From assembly GCA_034440575.1 (NCBI GenBank), contig JAOTOL010001504.1, positions 1 through 64,000 on the forward strand: a DNA stretch of 64,000 nt, given 5' to 3'. The position numbers were made by a program, and so were the translations under genes. This document shows, piece by piece, positions 23,979 to 34,617 of the stretch. A model generated the notes under the pieces. That model searched no databases and was not told the DNA's origin. It saw only the letters and a list, made by a program, of their open reading frames with translations. The DNA comes from Imbricaverruca yamaguchii (taxonomy: Eukaryota > Arthropoda > Thecostraca > Neoverrucidae). The first letter of the stretch is position 1. Each line of letters opens with the position of its first letter.

Positions 23979-24053
23979 GGGGATGAATGTGGTCTAGGGG
24001 TGAGGTGCCCGCCCCAACCGACAGGTTGCGGGTTCGAGTCCCGTCTGCTCCCA
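23979..24053 (+). mobile_element. Solo tRNA-like head
   Basis: It has an A-box (gtggtctaggggt) and a perfect T-arm with B-box (gcgggttcgagtcccgt). The acceptor stem pairs poorly and the anticodon arm has a four-base loop, so it is not a good tRNA gene. The first 20 bases resemble the head of the SINE copy at 63706 (ggggacgagtagcctaggggt), but no SINE body follows. Confidence 0.6.
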
Positions 24054-24525
24054 TTCTTCGGCCGCGATCAGTCGGCGCGAGAGATCTGCGACGCTATGCG
24101 GCCCGGCGGCCGACGCGTGGCAGGGCTGGTAGCCGCCGCCGTCGGCTACGCGACGCGCCGTGTTCCACCCGGCGGACACGGCGCGACCACGGGCCGTGAC
24201 GCGCAGCCGCCCTGCCCGGCGGCACTGAGCCGGCGCCTGGCGCGCCTCGACTAAGCTCCGGCTCAGCACCTCTCCGCGCTCGCCGGCGAGGCGGCGGCAG
24301 ATCCAGACGCTGGTGTTCCGCCCCGCTCACACCAGCGCCGGCATCGATCGCGCACCAGCAGAAAAGGAAGCGTATGCAAACGCACTCATTTGCAAGCTGC
24401 CGCCTGGCCGCTTTCAAGCGCCCCCGGCGAGCGCGTGAAAAGAACGACTGTCTGTGATTACCTCAGAAACGGCGAGACGAGCGGAGATATGTCCCAGCTG
24501 CCCCTGGTGGATGGAATACGCAGGG

Positions 24526-25060
24526 TTCTGTGTCTCTCTCGGAATATTGTTGCAATGGATGTCAAAACACTGGAGGCCTATCTGTACCTGTCTCAGTACA
24601 GTGCTGCAATGGATGGCGAGACACTGAAGGCCTGTATGTACCTGTCTCAGCACAGCGCTACAATGAATGGTGAGACACTGAAGGCCCGTCTGTACCTGTC
24701 TCAGTACAGCGCTGCAATGGATGGTGAGACACTGAAGGCCTGTATGTACCTGTCTCGGTACAGCGCTGCAATGGATGGTGAGACACTGAAGGCCCGTCTG
24801 TACCTGTCTCAGCACAGCGCTACAATGAATGGTGAGACACTGAAGGCCCGTCTGTACCTGTCTCAGTACAGCGCTGCAATGGATGGTGAGACACTGAAGG
24901 CCCGTCTGTACCTGTCTCAGCACAGCGCTACAATGAATGGTGAGACACTGAAGGCCCGTCTGTACCTGTCTCAGTACAGCGCTGCAATGGATGGTGAGAC
25001 ACTGATGACCTGCCTGCCTGTGTGTCTCAGTATGATCGTTAATGGACAGAGGACACTCTT
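24526..25060. repeat. 54-bp minisatellite, 9-10 copies, two alternating unit types
   Basis: Units of 54 bp carry either cagtacagcgctgcaatgga or cagcacagcgctacaatgaa, which alternate in places to give a 108-bp higher-order step. Open frames of 264 and 369 residues on the two strands are artefacts of the unit being a multiple of three. Confidence 0.95.
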
Positions 25061-26688
25061 GGTCTGCTTTCGGGTGTGTACCAGCTGCGCTTTGGAAGAT
25101 CGTAAGACTCAAGTTAGACTTAACACGACCATCACATATGATTTCAGCAAAGCAATAGACATCAGTCCATTTCCATCCGTTTGACTGAATGCGATTGTCG
25201 TAGGGATGGACGTTTTGTACATATTTGGCTTGGACAGTGCGGAATGTGAGGATTATTGTAACACCACGTTGCTCCTCCTCCGATGGAGGCCACGTTTGGG
25301 AAGAGGGCGCTGTGCCGTTCATGGAGGCACACCAGGCCCACCGACCGCATCGAAGTTCATCGGGCTGAGAGCTTGCTGGCTCTCGGCAGGATGCCAGCCG
25401 GATGCCAACGGGCTGCCAGCAGGATGCCACCGGACGACAGCAGGCATCTGAGTGTCGCGCCAGGATCCGACTTTGATCACTCGGCCAGATCGTGGGTGGC
25501 AGAATGACACTGAAATCCGACATTGATTCTGTACATGTGAAATATTATTGGAAAGGCCAGACTGTGAGCGCACTGTCGTGGCTCCAGCCCATCAACAACA
25601 CATCAGTGCTGAGTTGTACATACAGCTCGGGGTGACCGGCAGAAGTGCTAATTTATGCGGGAACGGCCCGAGGGCTTTCATATTAATCATAGCATCATTA
25701 GCTGTAATGCTTCTTGAGGAGGAGCGATTTTCGCCTTTGTACAAAATATGGAGTATAATTATCCATAATTGTGATAATTGACATGTAAGGGACGTGACGG
25801 TCAGCCTTTGTTCCGATTCAAACATTAAAGAGGAGGAATCATGCCCAATATAATTTCCTCCAGGAAATCGCTGCGCAGTAAATCCATCGCCCAACTTGCA
25901 ACTCTGCAACCATGCAAATTCATAACTAGCAACAAGTTTTACACAACATTGATTTTATAGCTTATAGTCATCCACATGCATTTGAGGAACAATTATTATT
26001 ATTACTAGTATTACCATTATTATTATTGTTGTTCTTGTAGTTATTGTTTTCTAACAGTAAATGTAAACCTATAATACGCCCGATAAAGTACATAGATAGA
26101 TATGTAATATATTTCCATATGTTAGCTGGAGGTTAACGTGTGTCCAGCTGGCACGGTTTCCTCCGCGTGCGTGACTGTGCGACGTGCCACAACAACACGC
26201 TAATGGCCGCTGCCATGTCCGCTACCGGGTGACGCCGGTGAAGGCTTCACGCGAGCGTCACGTGACGTGCATGTCACGGCGGCCACGTCGGCACGTGATC
26301 ATCGCATCACGACTGGGTCATAGTCGTAGTAATCCGTCCGACCATGAGCTCAACGCACCGCGAGCCGTGGCAAACCAGCGACGGGCCGGGCGCTGCATCC
26401 TGGAGTGGTGTGCCGCCAGGTGATTGGGCCGGATGCGGCCAGATGTAGCCCGGTCACCAATCAGAGCTGACCTGACGTCGCTCCACATCCGTGCAGCCAC
26501 TACTATCATTTTCGGACAGATGCTGGTATCAGCGGTGTGCACGTTCAAGCTTCCCCCCGATAAGAATGGGAACGTTTGTCGCCACTTGAGAGGCAGACGC
26601 TTCAGCTGTTCGTTTGATGTTTGTGTCTGATAGTGTTGATGGGTGCTCAAGCGCGACCCATGTGGCCTATATTGCGTGTTTTTCACAG

Positions 26689-26913
26689 ATATTTGGCTGT
26701 TTTCTGGCGTGGGAGACGCGTCACGTGAACATCGCCGCCCTCAATGACTCCAAGTACATCGGCATGAGCGTCTACAACGTGGTCATCATGTGCGTCATCG
26801 GCGTGGCCCTCTCGTTCGTGCTGTCCGACGATCAGGACGCATCCTTCATCATCATCTCCATATTCATCCTGTTCTGCACCACCGGCACTCTGTGTCTGGT
26901 GTTCGTTCCCAAG
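26689..26913 (+). CDS. GABBR2: GABBR2-like exon: end of TM5, TM6 and TM7
   Basis: The exon has 225 bases, 75 codons, phase 0 at both ends. It completes TM5 ([15 protein letters not shown]), gives the short third intracellular loop [14 protein letters not shown] that contacts G protein in this family, then TM6 ([17 protein letters not shown]) and TM7 ([17 protein letters not shown]), ending CLVFVPK. The acceptor is TTTTTCACAG at 26688, preceded by an excellent pyrimidine tract. The donor is AAG|GTGGGT at 26913/26914. The 17.8-kb intron before it contains the LINE, one SINE and several arrays, so it is much larger than the introns between the earlier exons. The frame runs on for about 43 codons past the donor. 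Confidence 0.95.
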
Positions 26914-28573
26914 GTGGGTTCCAGTTGCGCGTCTTCCGTATCTGGCTTGTCATTATTTGCTTGCGTTCTTTGCGATGCATCTACCACGTTGAAGGCATTC
27001 TTATTTCCTTTGCGCTCCATTCCTTACTTGCGAGCTGCGTGATTCGTTGTCAACAACAGCACTCGTAAACGGAAGACGGCGGCGGTGCGGAATCACAGAT
27101 TTTGTTGAACGCGTATGTTGCAAGAACTGACGTTTGAAGTGTGCGAACGAATTCTTTGAATATCTACGCTGCATCCTACGTTACCTGGTGCACATTCCTT
27201 ACTCTCAGACCTGTCTCGTGCTTCCTGCCACCCCACCCAGTCATATCTCACCTCACTTCGCTTAGCTTACATCAGTCTCCGTCTCCGTCCGTGTCTCCAT
27301 CCGTGTCTCCGTCTCCGTCCGTGTCTCCGTCCCTGTTTCCGTCCTCTGTGTCTTCTGTGGCTGTGTGTCTTCTGTGACTCTGTGTATTCTGTGTATCTGT
27401 GTCTTCTGTGTCTCTGTGTCTTCTGTGTCTCTGTCTTCTGTGGCTCTGTCTTCTGTGTCTCTGTGTATCTGTCTTCTGTGTCTCTCTGCCTCTTTGTCTC
27501 TTTGTCTATCTGTCTCTCTCTGTCTCTTTGTGGCTTCGTCTGTCTCCGTGTCTGTCTCTGTGTCTGTCTGTCTCGTTCGTGTTTCCGTCTGTCCATCTAG
27601 TTCCCTTAACACCTCATGTTTGCCAGCTCCGGAGTTGTCCGACTTCATATCCCTGCCCTTCCTTTCCTGCTGTGTTCTGGGTCACAATGAATCCGCCCAG
27701 CCCGTTGAGTGGCGGTAAATGGACCTCTCCTGGCTCACGCGTAGTAATCATGCTCAAGTTACTGCTGTCACATCGCGCCGCCATGATATCCATACTGATA
27801 TCCGTACTTATATTCGTACTGATGTCCGTACTTATATTCGTACTGATCTCCGTGCTGCCTCTGGACCAGCACTATGAACCATTTCATTATGCGAGCCGGA
27901 AGCATCAAACATCCGGCAGAAGGGCGTCACCACATATTGGCCCGTGACAAAGACATTCAATTATCGGACGAAATTCGACGCAGACGGCACGTGGCCTCAG
28001 CTGCAGCATAATGAATAGCGCTCCACCTGGCCCATGTCGCATGCTGGATTATTTAATCCAGCTGAATGGGTACTGGCCGGCTCATTGCTGCTGGAAATTC
28101 TCGGAAGGCGGCGGCTAGTTTTGAGTCGAGCAGAATCGGACGTGCGGGGTTGGGCGCAGCTCATGACGGTCTGATGAAACTGAAGTACGGCTGATCGTAG
28201 CAAAGCCGACAGATCTGTGGCAGAATGGCATTGCCTCGCTGATGAATGGTCGCCGCAGAGCCATTCCTGCAATTTGCTGGGACATCGTCTGGTCATGCTT
28301 CCGGAGGACATCAGGGATTCCAAGGCATCTTAGGCACTGTAGGTAACGCAACAACTTTGTGGAAACATGGGAGGGAATTGGGTACGGTGAGCCATAATTC
28401 CAAAGCAGATCCTGGAAGAGCCCTTCTGCAGACATGTTACGCCCGACTGAATGTAACCCATCACAGTATAATCACCGGCTGCCGATCCCCATACACCCCT
28501 CGTACGACTGCTGTGCTCGTGACGATCCGTGAGCGTCACGGATGCGAGTGTGACGTGACCTCTCGTGCGGCAG
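26914..28573 (+). other. GABBR2 intron, 1.7 kb
   Basis: It holds a long pyrimidine-rich tract of TGTCTC-like words at 27270-27600 and a run of ccatactgatatccgtac-type 18- to 24-bp repeats near 27785-27860. The rest shows no feature. Confidence 0.7.
27270..27600. repeat. Degenerate TGTCTC/TGTCTT simple-sequence tract
   Basis: Irregular repeats of gtgtctc, gtcttct and gtctctgt cover about 330 bases with almost no A on the + strand. Confidence 0.9.
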
Positions 28574-28765
28574 CTGATCGAGCTGAGGAAGTCTTCGCGG
28601 GCGCCCGGCCAGCGGCTGAGAACCACCCTGAAGCCGCCGCGGCCACACGGCTACCAGTGCAGCGTGAACGCCGCCGCCCTCGGCATCCGGGAGAACACGC
28701 GCCGCTGCGAGGACATGCAGACCCGACTGCGCCTCAAGGTCAACGCCCTCGAGCAGGAGCTGGAG
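28574..28765 (+). CDS. GABBR2: GABBR2-like exon: proximal tail and coiled coil
   Basis: The exon has 192 bases, 64 codons, phase 0 at both ends. It starts LIELRKSSRAPGQRL directly after the TM7-end motif CLVFVPK of the previous exon, matching the family's VPKL(V/I)EL junction. It then carries a basic, proline-containing linker and a helix from about residue 39 to 64 (IRENTRRCEDMQTRLRLKV followed by NALEQELE) with heptad leucines. In this family the coiled coil pairs GB2 with GB1 and masks the GB1 retention signal; that role here is inferred. The acceptor is GCGGCAG at 28573 and the donor is GAG|GTGAGT at 28765/28766. A 15-bp G-rich minisatellite begins about 20 bases past the donor. Confidence 0.9.
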
Positions 28766-28784
28766 GTGAGTCAGCTAACGGGAA

Positions 28785-29680
28785 TGACCGTGTCTCGGGT
28801 GGGCGTGCTCGGGTGGCCGTGTTTCGGGCGGCCGTGTCTCGGGCGGCCGTGTCTCGGATGGCCGTGTCTCGGGTAATCGTGTCTAGGGTAACCGTGTCTT
28901 GGATGGCCGTGTCTTGGGTGGCCGCGTTTCAGGTGGCCGTGTCTCGGGCGGCCGTGTCTCGGGCGGCCGTGTCTCGGGCGGCCGTGTCTCGGGCGGCCGT
29001 GTCTTGGGTGACCGCGTTCCAGGTGGCCGTGTCTCGGGTGGCCGTGTCTTGGGCGTCCGTGTCTTGGGCGTCCGTGTCTCGGGCGGCCGTGTCTCGGGCG
29101 GCCGTGTCTCGGGTGGCCGTATCTCGGGTGGCCGTGTCTCCGGTGGCCGTGTCTCGGGTGGCCGTGTCTTGGGCGTCCATGTCTCGGCTTGTCGTGTCTC
29201 GGGTGGTCGTATCTCGGGTGGTCGTATCTCGGGTGGCTGTGTCTCGGGTGGCCGTGTCTCGGGTGGTCGTGTCTCGGGTGGCTGTGTCTCGGGTGGCTGT
29301 GTCTCGGGTGGTCGTATCTCGGATGGCCGTGTCTCGGGTGGTCGTATCTCAGGTGGCCGTGTATCGGGTGGCCGTGTCTCGGGTGGCCGTGTCTTGGGCG
29401 TCCGTGTCTCGGCTTGTCGTATCTCGGGTGGTCGTATCTCGGATGGCCGTATCTCAAGTGGCCGTATCTTAGGTGGCCGTGTCTCCGGTGGTCGTGTCTC
29501 CGGTGGCCGTGTCTCGGGTGGTCGTGTCTCGGGTGGTCGTATCTCGGGTGGCCGTGTCTCGGGTGGTCGTATCTCAGGTGGCCGTGTCTCCGGTGGTCGT
29601 GTCTCGGGTGGTCGTGTCTCGGGTGGTCGTGTCTCGGGTGGCCGTGTCTCGGGTGGTCGTATCTCGGGTGGCCGTCAGTT
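28785..29680. repeat. 15-bp minisatellite, about 60 copies
   Basis: The unit is gtgtctcgggtggcc with variants (gtcttgggcg, gtatctcgggtggtc). It begins about 20 bases after the exon donor at 28765/28766. Because 15 is a multiple of three, long frames of VAVSR/GGRVS or RHGHP type run on both strands; they are not genes. Confidence 0.96.
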
Positions 29681-30239
29681 GGTGAACTGTGCGGGAACTG
29701 ACGAGGCCGTCTGTCGACCAGGAGCCGAACAGATGCCAGCATTCTGAACAGCTTGGATTGGACCTATTCAGTGGATGGAGATGAGCCTATGCAGCGCATT
29801 GACATGACATCAGATCATAGGAATTGCATTACGGTGTTTTCAGCCAGACGTCTCCGGCTCATTGACAGTGTAGTTTAGCAGCACCATCATCATCAGTCAG
29901 CAGCTTCACATAGGAGAGGAAGTTGTGGGCGCTAGGATTCAATATTCTGATAGATGTTGAGATGGACGTTGCAGAGTGCGCATCGAACATAAATTTGTCT
30001 TATATTTTGCCTCCTCGTGGTGCTGCCCAGCAAGTTCTTGTTTTGGAAATGCTAGGGGCAGCTTTGCCACCAAGTTGTCACTTCATAAACACGATATCGA
30101 GATAATATGCTTAAGGCTGAAGGGTTATCAACAATAGGCAGGGTAGGGGACAGGGCAATGGTATAGTACGATGTACGATCAATGCATTTTCAGACTGTGT
30201 GGATATGCAGGTTAGGTTAGGTGGCAGAAACAGATACCC

Positions 30240-30715
30240 TTTTGGCTGGAGTCCCGACCCGGCTATACTGCTATGATCAGGGAAAATGGGCAGTCCAGGT
30301 CCGGCTACCCTGCTGTGACCAGGGGGAGTGGGCGCTCCAGGTCCGGCTATCCTGCTGTGACCATTGGGAGTGGACAGTCCAAGTCCGGCTACCCTGTTGT
30401 GACCAGGGAGAGTGGGCAGTCTGGGTCCGGCTACCCTGCTGTTGCCAGGGGAAGTGGGCGGTCCAGGTCCGGCTATCCTGCTGTGACCATAGGGAGTGGG
30501 CAGTCTGGGTCCGGCTATCCTGCTGTGACCATTGGGAGTGGACAGTCCAAGTCCGGCTACCCTGCTGTGACCATTGGGAGTGGGCGGTCTAGGTCCGGCT
30601 ATCCTGCTGTTACCAGGGGGAGTGGACAGTCCAAGTCCGGCTACCCTGCTGTGACCAGGGGGAGTGGGCAGTTCAGGTCCGGCTACCCTGCTGTGACCAG
30701 GGAAATTGGGCGGGG
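30240..30715. repeat. 42-bp minisatellite, about 11 copies
   Basis: The word ccggctaccctgctgtgacc recurs every 42 bp (30301, 30343 and so on). Units vary at cagtccaggt/cagtctgggt. Confidence 0.95.
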
Positions 30716-30774
30716 AAGCTAGCCAAACATTGAGGGGATGAATGTGGTAAAGTAGGGCAAATGCCTGGGAAGGA

Positions 30775-32300
30775 AACGTATAGATATGTTTTATGCAAAT
30801 GTCAGAAGTATTCGTACAAAATTAAGAGACTCCATACTTAAATCCTGTTTGAAAAACTAGATTAGATATACATAGCTAAGGCATAGGGTAACGAATGCAT
30901 TTTGGAGATAATTTGGGGGAATCTGAATTGACTGTCTTCAGCTTGTATGTTCGTGAAAGAAAGTGAGGGATGGGGGTGAAAAATGATTGTATGCCAGACA
31001 AGGCATGAAGTGTCATGGTGTAAAGGACAGTTTTTGTAGTGAGTGAATTGTTCGCCGTACTCTGAGGAACAAGACCAAATTAAGGGTTTGGGCATGCGAT
31101 ATGGCACTGGATGAGGATGAAACTGGCAGTTTAACACAGGAGTGGACAAATCGAATAGTGTATGGTGGAACGATATTTTTGGAGGCTTCAACATAGCGGT
31201 TGAAGAAGAAAAGCATGAGTCGGACCTAATCTGGCAGGATGTTATTTACCTGTTTTGAAGAAAATGACTTGCATAAATTAATAAATGAGCCTTCCAGGAT
31301 ATGACATTTCACATTCAGTGCCTACATAGGAGGTATATTTTACATACAATGACCATAGGAGATGATGATCATATCATTGTACACTTTCCCCATATGCTGA
31401 AAGTGTTGGGAAGAATAGAACACTGGTTCGATCTTTTTCTCAAAGGATATATGATCGACTTAGACTAGTCCTACGTAAAATTTGGTGGTGAGAGTTATTG
31501 ACGAGTTTAGATTCATGTCAAATGTGGGAATGTTTAAACGGTAAGCTGTTTCAAGCTCAAGATAGGTTAATTTCTAATGACCAGATGTTAATGGACAAGA
31601 TTAGACGCCTTTCGTAGCCGATAACGCAATTGAAATAACTGCTGCTGTCAAAGATGCAAACATCAAAAAATATAAACGACCTTAACTCTCATGCTAACAT
31701 GGTGACATATGTAACAGCTAAAAGCAGGTGTGAGTTCAGCAAAATTATTCATTGAACATAATTTAATTGGTGGCTGGTTAGCAGTAAATGCTAAAAGGCG
31801 CTCCAGCTTCTACAAATTTCAATAAGAAATGTAATGTGGGGCACTGGACGCAGATGGTGAAAAACTTGTTGGGATTGTGGCATAATAGTCTGCATGCAGG
31901 CGATAACCATCAGCTTTTCCTAATGACAACTGAAGGCCATTGAAAACACTGACGGTTTTGCTATGACAGGGGATAAGTTAGATCTCAGAATAGCTAGAGA
32001 AGCTGTGGAAAATTGTGTGCAGAAGATGCAGCGGAACATAGCCGCAGCCATTGATGACGTATCTCCAAGGATCTTGGTCGAGTGTGCTCAAGTCTAACAG
32101 TTCCACTAGGTGTAATTTTCACGCGGCCTTTGGGAGTTCCGAAGTGCCTGAGGATTGGTGCAATACAAATATAGCACCGATTTTCCGACATGGTAAGCCC
32201 ATGCTCTGCTGACGAACAGTTATCGGGTGCAACCACCAGCCACGCGACCGTGACGTCATCACGGGCTATTACAAGTGTCTGACGCTTATTAGCTCTATCG
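30775..32300 (+). mobile_element. Decayed CR1-like LINE relic (endonuclease to early RT)
   Basis: No long frame survives, but ordered fragments match the intact LINE ORF2: FYANVRSIRTKLRDS near 30791 (compare FNAQSIRSKF), FLGGFNIA near 31171 (GDFN motif), ENDLHKLINEPSR from about 31262 (EEDLFLHQFVSEPTR), DDDHIIVHF near 31356 (SDHNIVRF), a CQMWECL block near 31519, then DDVSPRILVECAQ near 32054 and SSEVPEDW-NIAPIFRHG near 32133-32190 (the APIF block of RT). Stops and frameshifts separate the pieces. Order and spacing fit one element on the + strand. The wording is diverged from the 14.6-kb element, so it is an older subfamily. Confidence 0.82.
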
Positions 32301-34617
32301 ATGGGCGGTGTCCCGGTCTGCGAGGAGGACGTGCAGGCACCCTTCATCCACTATCTCATTCGTTCACTCATTATTATCCTTCATCCATATTTGCCGATAT
32401 ACTAAAACTAAAATAGACTAAAAAGTGCAATTATGTTGGCAAAGTGCTGTTATTACCGTTTTCGGGTAATATTCAACCGTTAGCTATTAAATGCGTAATT
32501 TTGTCCGTCCAAGCGACCTTTTCCCATAATAAAAAAATACATGAATTCCAGATGTACCGTGTCACATCTTTTGAGTTGTATACTGCTTCTTTTTCGAGTT
32601 CATATATTCCACTTTTCCTCACGCAGGTTCCAGGAGAACCTTTCAGCCCAATCGCATTATGCCTCTTTCCGGTTTACCGTGCTTCTATTTCGCTCCAAAG
32701 CAGTGGAGTATTGGCGACCATTGCCCTTTTGAGGGAGTTGCGAGAAATCCAGACCAGGGAGCGCTGTGAAAAGTTGCGCCCATAGTGACGGGTTTCTAAC
32801 GAGTGACGCGAGCATTGATGGATTGGATTTGCGTTCTTATTAATTGATGTATAATTTCGGCCAGTTGCATACTTTCATAACTTAGTTAGGTTAGGATTTG
32901 GTGAATACCCACAGGCCTCCAAAATTGGGCGGGCCACTGACGTTTCAAGATTGGTTTCTGTGCAACGTATCTATGCAGTATGTAGAGTTCTGAATATCTA
33001 CGCTTTGACAAAAAGGTAAGCTGACTTCAGATGGATTTCCGATCCGAATCCAAGCAATCGCTATAAAAGTGTGAATATTTATTTCGCTATGACCTTTATT
33101 TACAACACAACATCTAAGTACAATGTTAAAGTGCAATTCAGGTGTGATATGATGCCCATCGTGATCAGGTTATTCAAGAGCGGTCAAGATATTTTTATTT
33201 TGCTCCGACATTTTACTATGTTCTTGCAACAGACCAGTCAAAAGTCCGCTGAAATCCATGACCGTCCAATGATCGATCACGGAGTTCGACAGTCACCAAC
33301 GGGCTTTCTGACCGAGCTTTCTGACCAGGCTTTCGGTCTTTACAACTGCCACCTCCAGTGCACGTACTCTTTAGGCGGTATTACATATAATATGGAAAAG
33401 CTAATTTAGGCAACAAAGCACATGTCGCAAGGCATGCGCCTCTTACGGCGGTTATTTGGGCTTTGGGGAGCCTCGACCAGTTATAGCACGCTGGAATATA
33501 TCTTTCTTCAAAAGACACAACTCATTGTGCACGAAAAATGACTGCAGACGTTACAACACACATGGCGGGATAATTTCATCTCCAGGCGGTAGGCACTACA
33601 CTGTCTGATCTTATTTGTTTATCATTGTTGTTGTTCCAAGTTTCACTTATCCGTCATCCACATTTTCCACTAGACGAAAAACAAGCAATACATGGGCCAT
33701 CTGGCACAATGTGCACTCCTGGTGACAAAATGGTGATGATGTAGCACAGGGTGCAGGATAGATGACGTTCAAGCTGTATACCACAAAAGGTAGGGCGGAT
33801 GCTTCTTCGGAGGGTACAGCACACGATGTGGAAAGGACACATCTTCAGACCGCGTAACACTGAAACATTATCCATATTCAGATTGTAGTATACAGAGTGG
33901 GGTCCATCTTCTTTTGCCTGTCTCGACGTCCAGATCACGGTAGGAGGACCCTCTAGGTTTCTTCGTCGCTTCTACTGATCGGTACTACGCCTTTCCCGCA
34001 TCGCTGAAGGAATTAATTGCCGGATCGGCGAGGTTGCTTGCAGCATTCAGAAAGAAAGAGAAATGGAAAGCTTAAGTGCAAAATCGTAACTTCTTTATTT
34101 GAAAGGAGGTGTTTGGATAGTGAGATCAGACTTGGATGCTTACTGAGCAGGCCTTGCTTGGCCAGATACAAAAGATCGAATAGTATAGATGGCTCTTATG
34201 ACCACACTCATTCTTATGAGATTTAAGATTTCGTTACGAGACCTTATGATTTCGTTACGATGTCCTTTGCTTGCATTATGTCGAAACCAGTAAGATATGC
34301 TGAAAAACGTTGTATTCCGTGTCATCCTTAGATGCGAACAAAATCGTGTACCCCACATTTGGTCAAGTTTGAAGAAGAGGCGATCCAACGAACGTCTGAC
34401 GAACGGGATACGCATCGTCACAGATATGACTTGAGCGCTATTGGCTGGCTTGGAGCCATGCCATGCAGAATCCAAAACGGATCGTGGTCAGAGGCGATGT
34501 TTTCCGCTGTTGCTGCTGTCTGAAAGTCGAAGAAGTAAGATGCATGAGTACGCCGCCAGTGAGCCGTGTTCTGAGGCACACGCCGCCACGTGAAGATGTG
34601 CGTCCCTTCTGCCATAT

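Larger units (their letters stand above)
8919..26688 (+). other. GABBR2 intron, 17.8 kb
   Basis: This intron carries the 33-bp array (9340-9715), a LINE relic (about 10690-11480), a tRNA-like head (11517-11600), a doublet (12746-12920), a 48-bp doublet at 13207-13303, a SINE (13771), the CR1-like LINE, the 27-bp array at 20846, the 64-bp/(CA)n array, a tRNA-like head (23979) and the 54-bp array. Stretches 9720-10690, 11600-12680, 19420-20630, 22090-23540 and 25070-26680 show nothing I can identify beyond small hairpins. The stretch 23930-24440 is CpG-dense with a short hairpin near 24150-24186. Confidence 0.75.

Noticed and set aside
23979..24053. Functional tRNA gene
   Set aside because: The acceptor stem pairs poorly and the anticodon loop is too small, so it is listed as a tRNA-like head.
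24390..25523. 264- and 369-residue open frames
   Set aside because: Artefacts of the 54-bp array, whose unit is a multiple of three.
28246..29747. Long VSRVAVSRV or RHGHPRHGHP proteins
   Set aside because: Translation of the 15-bp minisatellite. Only the part at 28574-28765 is a real exon, in another frame from the longest reading.
30205..30222. Interstitial telomere repeat (ggttaggttagg)
   Set aside because: Only about two TTAGG units, compatible with chance.
33654..33938. 94-residue minus-strand open frame with a protein-like look
   Set aside because: No recognisable motif and no phase-compatible neighbour exon found.
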